Assembly: GCA_910579275.1 (NCBI GenBank)
Contig: CAJTTO010000069.1
Location: forward strand, 1-13,591
Reading direction: 5' to 3'
Length of the DNA stretch: 13,591 nucleotides
Source: an uncultured Lachnospiraceae bacterium
Lineage (GTDB): Bacteria; Bacillota; Clostridia; Lachnospirales; Lachnospiraceae
Shown here piece after piece: positions 6,707 to 13,591 of this stretch. The notes beneath the pieces are model-generated. The model was not told the origin of the DNA. It saw only the letters and a program-made list of their open reading frames with translations, and ran no database searches. Position 1 is the stretch's first letter. Every line of letters begins with the position of its first letter. The position numbers were made by a program, and so were the translations under genes.

Positions 6707-8844
6707 CAAAGAATATTGCAAAGATTATCAGTAAGGAACGCATAATTGCACGGATACGTAATTGTAATCGGGAGTTCTGGCTTACGTGCGTGCTGGCGGT
6801 TATATTGTTCTGGTTCTACAGTTACAAACTGGATGAGTCGGTGATGCCGATCTTGTTGGATGACGAGTACGGATACTGGGCAAACAGCTCATATTTCATG
6901 GGGCTGGACTGGTCTTCTATTACGAAAAATATTGCATATTATTCCTATGGATATAGTCTGATTCTTCTGGCGCTGCGCCTCATTGCACCATGGCTGGATA
7001 CAGGGGGATGGGATGGCATGTACCAGCTTGCGACAACGTTTAACTTGGTTATGCTTGTGGCAAGTTTCTTTATTGCGGTTAAGCTGTGCAGGAGATACAT
7101 GAAGAACATGAACTGGCTTGTCCGGTGTTTTGCGTGTTTTGTGGTCATGCTGTATCCGGCATGCAAAATATATTCGCACACAACCCTTTCGGAGTGTGCG
7201 CTTACCTTTTTCTTTTGGGTATTTCTTTATACAATGCACCGCGTGACGGACAGGCCAAGCATCCTGAATCACGCGGCGTTTGCGGTGGTTTCGGTATATC
7301 TGTATATCATACACCAGCGGACACTTGCGCAGTTTATAACAGCCTTCATCATTGTGCTCCTTGTCAGGCTGCGGCGGATAAGCAGGATGAAGGATGCGGC
7401 GGCATTCGGGTCAGTGATGTGCGCATGTCTCATAATTCATTCTGTAATAAAACAGAATTTGCAGAATACGCTGTATATGGGAAATCCTCCTGTGGGGGCT
7501 GGGGAGCTGCTTTCCTATGCCTGCACGAAGAAAACAGCGCTGATGATAGTGCTTCTGCTCGTCACGCTTTTGATGCTGTACCTTGTTGAGCAGGGAAAAG
7601 TACGTCTTGTGTTTGGTCTGGCTATGGCTGGAGCGGTAATGGCGGTCATTTATGTGGCGCGCAAGACCGGACTGGGGAATACAGCTGTTGAGGCGCTTCC
7701 GGACAGGCTTGCCATGAATGACTTCGCAGGACAATGGGAGAAAGTCCGGAACATATTTACGCTGCCTGGTTTGATACGCCTAGGAACCAGTGTTGTAGGA
7801 AAATGGTTTTATCTGGCGGCCGGAAGCGGTCTGGTTATCTGCTGGGGGATGCGGAACCTCATTGTAAACGCGTTCTGGGTTGCTGTGGACAGCATCCGGA
7901 GGGGGGCGCATGCACTTCTGGGAAAAAGGGATGACGGACTGAAGCGCCTTGGCGGAGATCCTGCACGGCATTTGTGGCTTTTTGGTGTGTTTCTGGCGTG
8001 GGCAGGCACTTTTATGATTTGTGCCATATATAAGGAAGGTTTGTTTAAGGTAGACGACCTTGTTCACGGACGCTATATTGAATATACAATCGGAATTCTT
8101 CTTATATATAGTGTGGATATTCTGCTAGCAGAAAGGCACTGGGGAATCATGCTTGGTATCTGCGCGGTGCTGTACGGCGCTGCGGGAATATACTGCCAGT
8201 ATGTGTATGACGAACTGCAGCGCACACACTTTGAGCTTGCGCATGCGGTCATGTTCGGGCGTGTATTCTGGAACTATGAGTCCCCCACTGGCAAGATACA
8301 GCAGCTGACGGGTTACATTCTGCCGCTGGCAGCACTGTTTTTTATGACATTCAAGCTGTTTGCCAATTCCATTGCAAAAATACCGGGACAGGTGCGGCTG
8401 AATGCGGCAATTGTCACTTTGCGGTGTGTCCTTGCACTGATGATTCCGCTTGCGGCTTGGACACACTTGTCCGATGCCATTATAAATAATTATGTGTGTT
8501 CCAGAAACATGAAACAGTCAGGCGCACTGCCCTATGTCACTTCGTGGATAAACGTCCTGAGCAGGGAATGTGATGTGTATTTTGTCCATGATGCACTCAA
8601 CTACAAACAGGCGTCACTGCTTCAGTTTATGCTGATGGATCGCGAGGTCGCACTGGTGCCGATGGCGGAAGTAAATTTTGATCAGGACGATATATTCATT
8701 ATCAATAACAGATTTTTGGAAGAACCGATGATTAAGGAGAAATGCGAGGTTGTGATAACAGCAGGCAGCTATGCGCTGGTCATCAACAACAGTCAGGAAT
8801 TGGCGGAAGTATGGGATATATATAAGGGGGTGTTGCCGGAATAA
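6703..8844 (+). CDS. Polytopic membrane protein, probable GT-C glycosyltransferase
   Basis: A 713-residue protein with many hydrophobic spans, the first at about 25-41. Soon after it comes LLDDEYGYWANSSYF with D53-D54-E55, matching the acidic motif in the first outer loop of GT-C enzymes (ArnT/PMT-like), which use lipid-linked sugars at the outer face of the membrane. YSYGYSLILL and SHTTLSECAL further on also fit that group. The last 150 or so residues form a soluble-looking tail (YVTSWINVLSRECDVYFVHDALNY). The start overlaps the GT2 stop by four bases, so the two products are probably made together: the GT2 charges the lipid and this protein transfers the sugar to a polymer or protein outside. 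An O-antigen polymerase or flippase-like role is the main alternative. No terminator is obvious downstream. Confidence 0.7.
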   Translation: MTKNIAKIISKERIIARIRNCNREFWLTCVLAVILFWFYSYKLDESVMPILLDDEYGYWANSSYFMGLDWSSITKNIAYYSYGYSLILLALRLIAPWLDTGGWDGMYQLATTFNLVMLVASFFIAVKLCRRYMKNMNWLVRCFACFVVMLYPACKIYSHTTLSECALTFFFWVFLYTMHRVTDRPSILNHAAFAVVSVYLYIIHQRTLAQFITAFIIVLLVRLRRISRMKDAAAFGSVMCACLIIHSVIKQNLQNTLYMGNPPVGAGELLSYACTKKTALMIVLLLVTLLMLYLVEQGKVRLVFGLAMAGAVMAVIYVARKTGLGNTAVEALPDRLAMNDFAGQWEKVRNIFTLPGLIRLGTSVVGKWFYLAAGSGLVICWGMRNLIVNAFWVAVDSIRRGAHALLGKRDDGLKRLGGDPARHLWLFGVFLAWAGTFMICAIYKEGLFKVDDLVHGRYIEYTIGILLIYSVDILLAERHWGIMLGICAVLYGAAGIYCQYVYDELQRTHFELAHAVMFGRVFWNYESPTGKIQQLTGYILPLAALFFMTFKLFANSIAKIPGQVRLNAAIVTLRCVLALMIPLAAWTHLSDAIINNYVCSRNMKQSGALPYVTSWINVLSRECDVYFVHDALNYKQASLLQFMLMDREVALVPMAEVNFDQDDIFIINNRFLEEPMIKEKCEVVITAGSYALVINNSQELAEVWDIYKGVLPE

Positions 8845-9082
8845 AGAAAATGAATATAAATACTAATGAAGAAACACTGCTGAACCGATATAATATTTGC
8901 TGATAATATCTGGGGAAGTAATGTGCAACTTCACGGAACCGAACCGCATGTAAAAGCCTATAAATAGTTGGTGACGACAGGTTGACAGGAAAATGCGTGG
9001 AAGCGGGCAGAAAAATGCATCAGATTGCACAAAGGACAGAAAGATAACAAGACTGGAAAAATGATGAAAATGAAAAAAAGGC
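8845..9082. other. Intergenic stretch, no gene supported
   Basis: Between the membrane protein and the promoter of the secreted protein gene I see no gene with a start site, no strong hairpin with a T-run and no repeat shared with the rest of the window. It is purine-rich towards its right end. A long untranslated leader or decayed sequence is possible. Confidence 0.5.
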
Positions 9083-9111
9083 TTGCACAAATACAATATT
9101 AGGTGTATGCT
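9083..9111 (+). promoter_or_regulatory. Promoter of the secreted Ig-like protein gene
   Basis: TTGCAC (9083-9088) and TATGCT (9106-9111) are 17 bp apart. The start near 9118 leaves a leader of about 28 bases carrying GGAGGAG (9131-9137), eight bases before the ATG. So the gene can be expressed apart from the glycosyltransferase operon, and probably strongly. Confidence 0.65.
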
Positions 9112-9145
9112 GAATTAGTAAATCTATAACGGAGGAGAAGGTGCT

Positions 9146-11824
9146 ATGAAAGTTAAAGTTATTAAAAAATTAATGGCATACTTGTTGGTGGGTGCCATGG
9201 TTATCTCTACACCAATGACCGCTTCGGCAACAGAAGCATCGATTGCGGATGTATATACCTCGACAGATGACGCCGATAAGAGCAGCGGCACAGGTACACT
9301 GTCCAGCACAATGACAGGTACACACAAATTTGAGGATGCATTAAATCCTGAGGATCCTAACAGAGAGGCACAGGTTATCGGGCTTGCACTGGATAAGACC
9401 AGCCTTTCACTTGAGGTAAATGGTGCAATTAGCAGCGACAGACTGCAGGCAAGGGTTCTTTACAGCGGATATGATCCGAAAGATGAGCAGATGGTTCTTG
9501 CGGCAGATGCACAGACAAAAGAGATTATTGACAAATACCTGAGATGGGATGTTCTTGGCAATGAGAAACAGACTGTTGGTATTTCATACTATGAAAATAC
9601 GGATGGCGTTACAGATCCCAGCATGGTTAATGTAAGGGCGAAAAAAGGTGGTCAGGTGACTGTTCGCGCTTATATTGACTACAATGCAGACGGTCATCGG
9701 AATAATGGTGAGTTTTACGCAGATGCAGTGGTATCTGTAAAAGAGCTTGCAAGCAAAATTGAGTTTGGTACTCTGCCTAATCCATTCTATCTGAACCACA
9801 CATATAATTTGAATAATTATATTAAGATTGAGCCGGTTACAGCTGAGTGTGAAATAGGATTTTCGATCGCACCTAAGAGTAATAGTGATGCGGATAAGAA
9901 GGCTTTCAAAAATGTAACTGTAGTCATTAACGAAAAAGGCGAGATGACAGTTAAGAAAGTAAAAGAGAAAACTACTGTTTTACTCAAGGCAGTAACAGAG
10001 AACGGCATCTCTGCAGAGGCAGTAGAAGTTACTTTTGACCCTGGTGTAAAAGCTGATGGAGTTGAAATCACCGGTAAGAATGTTCTTGACTTTGGCAAGC
10101 TGACGGAAAAGGACGATAATAAGCTTAATGGCAGAGCTACAATATTGACAGCAGATTTGACATCAAAGAAAGAATCGAAAGATAAGATAACAGATATTGT
10201 GGAATGGTCTGTTAAACAGGGAAAGACACCAATGGTAAAGCTTGTTCCGGTATTGGATTCTACGGGAAAGGTTACTGACAGAAAAATTAAAGTTGAACTG
10301 CTTGATAACAATACAGTAGGTACAGCAACAGTTACTGCTAAGGCATCAAGTGGTAAGAAAAAGACATACAAAATTACAGTTAATTCAACACCATCTGGAG
10401 TTGTGGTTTTAGACCTTGAGGAGGCATGGACAGGTGCAAAGCCTTCCCTGACAGCTGTTCTTTATGCAGATGACTGTGTAACAGATAAGGATGGCAAAGT
10501 TACTACTGCAGGCACGGTAATTCCAGTAGGAAAGACGAAATTGACTTATAGAGCACTTAAAGGCAATGCGACAGAACCAGATGAAAAAGCGACAAATATT
10601 AAGAATATTAAGGTTAGTGGAAAGGGTGTTATAACATCTTCGAATCTTTTGCTTGACACAGACAATAAAACTCCGCATAAAGATGGAAAGGATTCTCGAA
10701 CAATTGAAGTTAAGGCTGCTTTTAAAGACGGAAATAAACCAATAAATATGACTGCAAAATGTGTAGTTACTGTAAAGCAGTCAAATATCAAGGATATTAC
10801 TGTAAATGATGTTACGCATGGTGGCGAAGGCACGCCAATTACGTTTGATGCTGGCAAGAAAAAAGTAGATGGTACAGATGTATTTTATTCTCTTAAAACT
10901 CCGCTGAACGCTGTATCAGGTGGTACATATAAGTTTTATGCACGTGCATATGATGATTTAGCGCATACAAAGCATAATTCAAAACTTGATGAAGCAATTA
11001 CATGGGCAACATCAAGTGCCAAGGTGGGCGTAGTGAATGCTGATGGTCAGCTTTCCGTATTAAAGGGTGGTTCGACAAATCTTACAGCTAGTTATGTTAC
11101 ACTGAGCACAAATGCGAAAACAGGTAAAGTAACAGCAAAATTAAATAAAAAGACAATTAAAGTCAAAGCAGTTCAGAAAGCGACATCGCTTACACTGAAT
11201 AAGAATGTATTTACAGCGGTTGCATCAACAGACCCCAGGGTTGCAAAACCAGTTTCTATCAATGTTAAAAAACAGCTTCCGAGTGGTTCGAAAGATACAA
11301 TTACATGGAAAATGATAACAAATCAGAAGGATGCTACAACTAAAACTCTTTCACCGGTTAGTGCTAAGAATACTACCAAGGTATCAGTTCCGGTAGTAGG
11401 TTATCCGGCAGGAACGGTAATAAAGGTTGGCGCTTATGCTGATGGTGGTGCAGTTGCATATGCATATATTTATGTAGTTGATGCGAAGGTTAATTCTGTA
11501 CGGATTATGCATGACGGAACGAAGGTTTCAAATGTTGGTAAGAGTGGTATACAAGTAGGAACAAAATATACAATTACACCAGAAATAGTAGTTGGATCTG
11601 GAAAGAACGCAGTATCTTCATCTGCGGTTGACTACACCAAGAATAATATTGGATATGAGACCGATCCTGTAACATATTCATTTAACAAAGCTGGTATTGC
11701 TTCTGTAAAACGAAATGAAAAAGGTGAGCTTGAAATTTGGGCTTTGAAGCCAGGTACAACAAAGCTTACGGTTCAGACATTGTCAGGAAAGAAGGCTGCT
11801 TTGACAATCAAGGTTGTTGAATAA
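9146..11824 (+). CDS. Large secreted protein with bacterial Ig-like (Big_2-type) repeats
   Basis: An 892-residue protein. A Sec signal peptide is clear: basic KVKVIKK, hydrophobic AYLLVGAMVI, and ASA at 26-28 for cleavage before T29. The rest is rich in T, K, V, D and G, with beta-strand patterns of repeated Ig-like domains, for example LALDKTSLSLEV (80-91), GTATVTAKASSGKKKTYKITV, and a classic Big_2 ending in which ALKPGTTKLTVQTLSGKKA precedes the final VVE. Residues 178-189 (DYNADGHRNNGE) form an EF-hand-like calcium loop. I see no LPXTG motif, SLH domain or C-terminal membrane span, so it is either released or held non-covalently. It lies just after a lipid-sugar glycosyltransferase pair, is rich in Ser/Thr and could be their acceptor. 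An S-layer-like or adhesin role is inference. Confidence 0.8.
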   Translation: MKVKVIKKLMAYLLVGAMVISTPMTASATEASIADVYTSTDDADKSSGTGTLSSTMTGTHKFEDALNPEDPNREAQVIGLALDKTSLSLEVNGAISSDRLQARVLYSGYDPKDEQMVLAADAQTKEIIDKYLRWDVLGNEKQTVGISYYENTDGVTDPSMVNVRAKKGGQVTVRAYIDYNADGHRNNGEFYADAVVSVKELASKIEFGTLPNPFYLNHTYNLNNYIKIEPVTAECEIGFSIAPKSNSDADKKAFKNVTVVINEKGEMTVKKVKEKTTVLLKAVTENGISAEAVEVTFDPGVKADGVEITGKNVLDFGKLTEKDDNKLNGRATILTADLTSKKESKDKITDIVEWSVKQGKTPMVKLVPVLDSTGKVTDRKIKVELLDNNTVGTATVTAKASSGKKKTYKITVNSTPSGVVVLDLEEAWTGAKPSLTAVLYADDCVTDKDGKVTTAGTVIPVGKTKLTYRALKGNATEPDEKATNIKNIKVSGKGVITSSNLLLDTDNKTPHKDGKDSRTIEVKAAFKDGNKPINMTAKCVVTVKQSNIKDITVNDVTHGGEGTPITFDAGKKKVDGTDVFYSLKTPLNAVSGGTYKFYARAYDDLAHTKHNSKLDEAITWATSSAKVGVVNADGQLSVLKGGSTNLTASYVTLSTNAKTGKVTAKLNKKTIKVKAVQKATSLTLNKNVFTAVASTDPRVAKPVSINVKKQLPSGSKDTITWKMITNQKDATTKTLSPVSAKNTTKVSVPVVGYPAGTVIKVGAYADGGAVAYAYIYVVDAKVNSVRIMHDGTKVSNVGKSGIQVGTKYTITPEIVVGSGKNAVSSSAVDYTKNNIGYETDPVTYSFNKAGIASVKRNEKGELEIWALKPGTTKLTVQTLSGKKAALTIKVVE

Positions 11825-11845
11825 TCTGATAATTAATATGGAAGT

Positions 11846-11877
11846 AAAAAAGGAATTCCTTAGGGGATTCCTTTTTT
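11846..11877 (+). terminator. Rho-independent terminator after the secreted protein gene
   Basis: AAAAAAGGAAT (11846-11856) pairs with ATTCCTTTTTT (11867-11877), with a short G/C-bearing loop between. The A-run and T-run make it work in both directions. It lies 21 bases after the stop codon. Confidence 0.85.
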
Positions 11878-11895
11878 CTTCTGCATAATTTTATA

Positions 11896-11942
11896 AAAAA
11901 GGAGCAAATCTGCAAGAATGAGCGGCCTTTGCCCCTTTTTTG
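11896..11942 (+). terminator. Second, back-up terminator
   Basis: AAAAAAGGAGCAAA (11896-11909) pairs with TTTGCCCCTTTTTT (11928-11941), with one mismatch, around a 19-base loop. It follows the first terminator by 18 bases, giving tight double termination. Confidence 0.65.
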
Positions 11943-12105
11943 TTTTAAAAATGTTAATTTGCCTTTGAAATAATATCGTTAGAACATTATAGTCTTTACT
12001 ATTCATGGAGCAAAAATGCACAGAACTGTAAGTTCCGTGAACACGATTCAAGCGTGAGGTGCGAAATCTGTTTTCCTGCTTTTTCAACCTTGAAATATTT
12101 ATGGA

Positions 12106-12249
12106 AATTGATATAATTACATCTGTTCCTATGCCAATCCCACAAGGAAAGGGATTGCATGCCTGACGATTACAGGAGTTGGTAGCTACTCAGGAACGAG
12201 ATATATTTACTATAACATTATTTGGCATCGTTGGAAAAGGCGTATAAGA
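12106..12249 (+). pseudogene. Decayed fragment of an Ig-like surface-protein module
   Basis: One frame reads YANPTRKGIACLTITGVGSY, then SGTRYIYYNI and a stop at about 12247-12249. The LTITGVGSYSGT core matches the repeated modules (G-T-A-x-V-T-I-T-G-x-G-x-Y-x-G-T) of large Lachnospiraceae surface proteins. There is no start codon or ribosome-binding site, and the upstream part is not open, so this is at best a relic of the 3' end of such a gene. The rest of 11943-12258 holds nothing I can name. The match is short and rests on memory of the motif. Confidence 0.4.
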
Positions 12250-12258
12250 TGATGTTAG

Positions 12259-12463
12259 AAAAAGCCAGAAATCCTTATAAATGCAAGGTTTGCAACAGTT
12301 TGGCCAGAACTTTGCACTTGCTGCAAAGTCCGTGAAACAGCATAGTGGCTAAGGTGCATCAAGCCACGGTACGTGGCTTTGACACCACGAAGTGGTTTTG
12401 CATGGCTTGATGCTTGTAACAGGAAGCCGAAGGCTGAACTGTTACTAAGGTTTCTGGCTTTTT
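12259..12463 (-). terminator. Terminator hairpin of the Rpn-type gene, split by a mobile element
   Basis: AAAAAGCCAGAAATCCTT (12259-12276) pairs with AAGGTTTCTGGCTTTTT (12447-12463) if the intervening 170 bases are removed, giving a long stem with one bulged base, then a T-run on the minus strand just after the Rpn-type stop codon. The inserted element and its target duplication now lie in the loop side of this hairpin. Confidence 0.7.
12292..12445 (+). mobile_element. Copy C of the MITE-like repeat, longer, with near-perfect target duplication
   Basis: A 154-bp copy in the same orientation as that at 5476. Ends are GCAACAGTTTGGCC and GGCTGAACTGTTAC. The flanks CAAGGTTT (12284-12291) and TAAGGTTT (12446-12453) agree at seven of eight bases. 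The three-hairpin plan is kept, but the central hairpin carries 17 extra bases that add a stem AGCCACG/CGTGGCT beside the usual CCAC/GTGG, accounting exactly for the length difference from copy B. It has no coding capacity. Confidence 0.85.
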
Positions 12464-12469
12464 AAGCAG

Positions 12470-13396
12470 TTAATAGTATTTTTGGACATCCTCTCTTGTG
12501 ACATTGCAATATTCTTCATTCTTAATTACTGTCTGGAAGACGGATTCGAAGTCAGGCAGGAAATTTTTTAAGCTGTAAATAAGAGCCTTAAGTCCCTCCT
12601 CGCGCCCTTCTTCGCGTCCTTCTTCGCGTCCTTCTTCGCGTCCTTGTTCGCGTCCTTCTTCGCGTCCTTCCTCTCGAATACTTTCAGTATATATTTTTTC
12701 ATCAAACTCTGTAATGCACACGTTCATCACCTCCGCTTTGTGTCTGACCAAAAAATTCTTCATAATACCATCCGCAATGCAGCTGTCAACAGCTGTGTTT
12801 ACCGCGTTTACTGTGTTCATGCCGCAATTTTGGTTTCGGCGAATCCTGTTAATTAGTTCCATATATTCTGACAATGGTTTGCACTTCAGGAGCAGCGCAT
12901 CATTTTTGCCCTTGTTTAAGTTATAGACTGTGGCAGTCCATTCAAAATCACCGCTGTCGTTTCTATTGATAAAGGAATCCGATAGTTTCAATTTGGTAAC
13001 AGGCGCATAGTCATCTGCCCCGTTGTAGAATACGATGTACTGCGGCGTTGGAATTTGTAACAGTTTCCTGCCGTATATGTTCATCCTGTTGACATTGATA
13101 TACTGGCTGTAGAGATTGCCAAAATACATCAGCCCCCGTACCGGCATGTTCGGGTTTATGGAACTCTGCTGTTCCCAGAGAGGCATATTTCCATCCAAGA
13201 GAAGTGATACATCATTTTTCATTTTAATATATATTACGTCATCTATGGTTGTAATGGAAAGGTCATTTGCATCATGGTATGATGTGTCGTTCAGGGCATT
13301 GTAGAGTGACAGGATGTCATCCTTATATTCAGTCGAACCAAACCGAAGCCGGAAAAGGCGGTCTTTATATTTTGTGTTTATCGTTGTGTTTGCCAT
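12470..13396 (-). CDS. Rpn-type recombination-promoting nuclease/transposase family protein
   Basis: A 308-residue protein. The N-terminal YKDRLFRLRFGSTEYKDDIL and SLYNALNDTSY are typical of Rpn-like PD-(D/E)XK proteins, followed by the catalytic region LLLDGNMPLWEQQSS with D68 and E75-x-Q77 and NPNMPVRGLMYFGNLY. Seven REEG units occupy residues 241-268 (bases 12593-12676), a low-complexity charged helix common before the C-terminus in this family. I chose ATG 13396, eight bases after GGAGA, over an upstream extension of 30 residues that would run through the promoter. The -35 TTGAAT (13439-13444) and -10 TATAAT (13416-13421) are 17 bp apart. Known Rpn proteins are DNA endonucleases that raise recombination; here the role is by family only. 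Its terminator is interrupted by a mobile element. Confidence 0.75.
   Translation of the reverse strand: MANTTINTKYKDRLFRLRFGSTEYKDDILSLYNALNDTSYHDANDLSITTIDDVIYIKMKNDVSLLLDGNMPLWEQQSSINPNMPVRGLMYFGNLYSQYINVNRMNIYGRKLLQIPTPQYIVFYNGADDYAPVTKLKLSDSFINRNDSGDFEWTATVYNLNKGKNDALLLKCKPLSEYMELINRIRRNQNCGMNTVNAVNTAVDSCIADGIMKNFLVRHKAEVMNVCITEFDEKIYTESIREEGREEGREQGREEGREEGREEGREEGLKALIYSLKNFLPDFESVFQTVIKNEEYCNVTREDVQKYY
12593..12676 (-). repeat. Seven tandem 12-bp units coding REEG
   Basis: The 12-base unit read on the plus strand is close to CGCGTCCTTCTT and repeats seven times, in frame with the Rpn-type gene. The third unit carries Q for E. Such repeats can gain or lose units by slippage without breaking the frame. 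Confidence 0.85.
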
Positions 13397-13400
13397 GTGC

Positions 13401-13424
13401 TGTCTCCTTTTTAATATTATAACA
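13401..13424 (-). repeat. Leader repeat, copy 1
   Basis: A 24-base stretch identical to 13514-13537. On the minus strand it holds the TATAAT -10 box and the AGGAGACA ribosome-binding site of the Rpn-type gene. Confidence 0.9.
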
Positions 13425-13444
13425 ATTTTATGTGATATATTCAA
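13416..13444 (-). promoter_or_regulatory. Promoter of the Rpn-type nuclease gene
   Basis: On the minus strand TTGAAT (13439-13444) and TATAAT (13416-13421) are 17 bp apart. The -35 overlaps the stop codon of the upstream relic frame, so the promoter was partly built from relic sequence. Confidence 0.65.
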
Positions 13445-13509
13445 TTCTGATTTAAGAGATTTAGGTTGTATACTGTAGCAGTCCACTCGAATTCATTATT
13501 GTCAGCCAT
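13441..13509 (-). pseudogene. 22-codon relic of a paralogous Rpn-type gene with an intact start site
   Basis: The frame starts at ATG 13509, after its own GGAGA, and reads MADNNEFEWTATVYNLNLLN to a TGA at 13441-13443. Its core EFEWTATVYNLN matches residues 150-161 of the intact neighbour (DFEWTATVYNLN), with synonymous differences at several codons. So the start of a paralogue has been joined to an internal piece by loss of about 145 codons, and the rest is gone. It might still be translated as a short peptide. Confidence 0.7.
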
Positions 13510-13513
13510 TTAT

Positions 13514-13537
13514 TGTCTCCTTTTTAATATTATAACA
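13514..13537 (-). repeat. Leader repeat, copy 2
   Basis: Identical to 13401-13424. It supplies the -10 box and ribosome-binding site for the 22-codon relic. The two copies lie 113 bases apart and show a tandem duplication of the gene leader. Confidence 0.9.
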
Positions 13538-13540
13538 TTA

Positions 13541-13586
13541 GGCGTTTGCGAAACGCCCGAACCCGCATGAATACGGGATTCTTTTT
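13541..13586 (+). terminator. Two hairpins at the right edge, the second terminator-like
   Basis: GGCGTTT-GCG-AAACGCC (13541-13557) is a perfect hairpin. The next pairs CCCG with CGGG, with flanking GAA/TTC, and ends in TTTTT on the plus strand. No plus-strand gene that it would serve is visible, so its role is open. Confidence 0.4.
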
Positions 13587-13591
13587 GTTAC

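Noticed and set aside
7086..7589. 167-codon plus-strand frame
   Set aside because: It is a shifted reading of the GT-C-like membrane protein gene, whose own frame is continuous.
8863..9096. 77-codon minus-strand frame between the membrane protein and the secreted protein genes
   Set aside because: It overlaps the promoter of the secreted protein gene, has no ribosome-binding site and shows no motif.
9817..10371. 184-codon minus-strand frame rich in Ser, Val and Phe
   Set aside because: It is antisense to repeated Ig-like coding sequence, whose Thr/Lys/Asp codons naturally give such a frame.
11860..12087. 75-codon minus-strand frame
   Set aside because: It starts at TTG and its end runs through both terminators, so it is very unlikely to be coding.
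12593..12676. Short regular repeats as a possible CRISPR array
   Set aside because: The units are contiguous 12-mers in frame inside a coding region, with no spacers.

Overview
The window looks like chromosomal DNA of a low-GC Gram-positive, most likely a Lachnospiraceae-type Clostridium relative. The grounds are strong AGGAG/GGAGG ribosome-binding sites, TTGACA/TATAAT-type promoters, AT-rich third positions, an Rpn-type nuclease, an AAA-ATPase/PD-(D/E)XK protein and a large secreted Ig-like protein. This placement comes from family recognition; no search was run.

Region 1 (1-2592). After the tail of an unidentified gene comes a 619-residue regulator with two helix-turn-helix segments and TPR-like helices. 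Convergent to it is a 55-codon gene, absent from ordinary annotation because of its size, with a perfect ribosome-binding site, a lysine-rich hydrophobic N-terminus and a short acidic tail. A 20-bp imperfect dyad sits directly upstream of its promoter. This has the layout of an RRNPP-type peptide signalling pair and is the best candidate for an undescribed system here.

Region 2 (2593-5722). A decapitated Rpn-type nuclease gene has its 3' end replaced by a truncated copy of a structured repeat. An intact AAA-ATPase/nuclease gene follows, then about 650 bp without a gene that holds a cluster of strong hairpins and a complete copy of the repeat.

Region 3 (5723-11824). A strong promoter drives a GT2 glycosyltransferase overlapping by 4 bp with a polytopic GT-C-like membrane protein. 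The first enzyme probably charges a polyprenyl phosphate with a sugar and the second transfers it to an extracellular acceptor. A separately promoted secreted Ig-like protein follows and could be that acceptor, though nothing in the sequence proves it.

Region 4 (11825-13591). Two tandem terminators, a decayed fragment of another Ig-like surface protein, a third copy of the repeat placed inside a terminator hairpin, and a minus-strand Rpn-type nuclease with a seven-unit REEG repeat. Upstream of that gene is a duplicated leader with a 22-codon relic of a paralogue.

A thread through the window is a small non-coding mobile element of 137-154 bp with GTAACAG-type terminal inverted repeats. Two copies have 8-bp target duplications and one is a truncated inverted copy.
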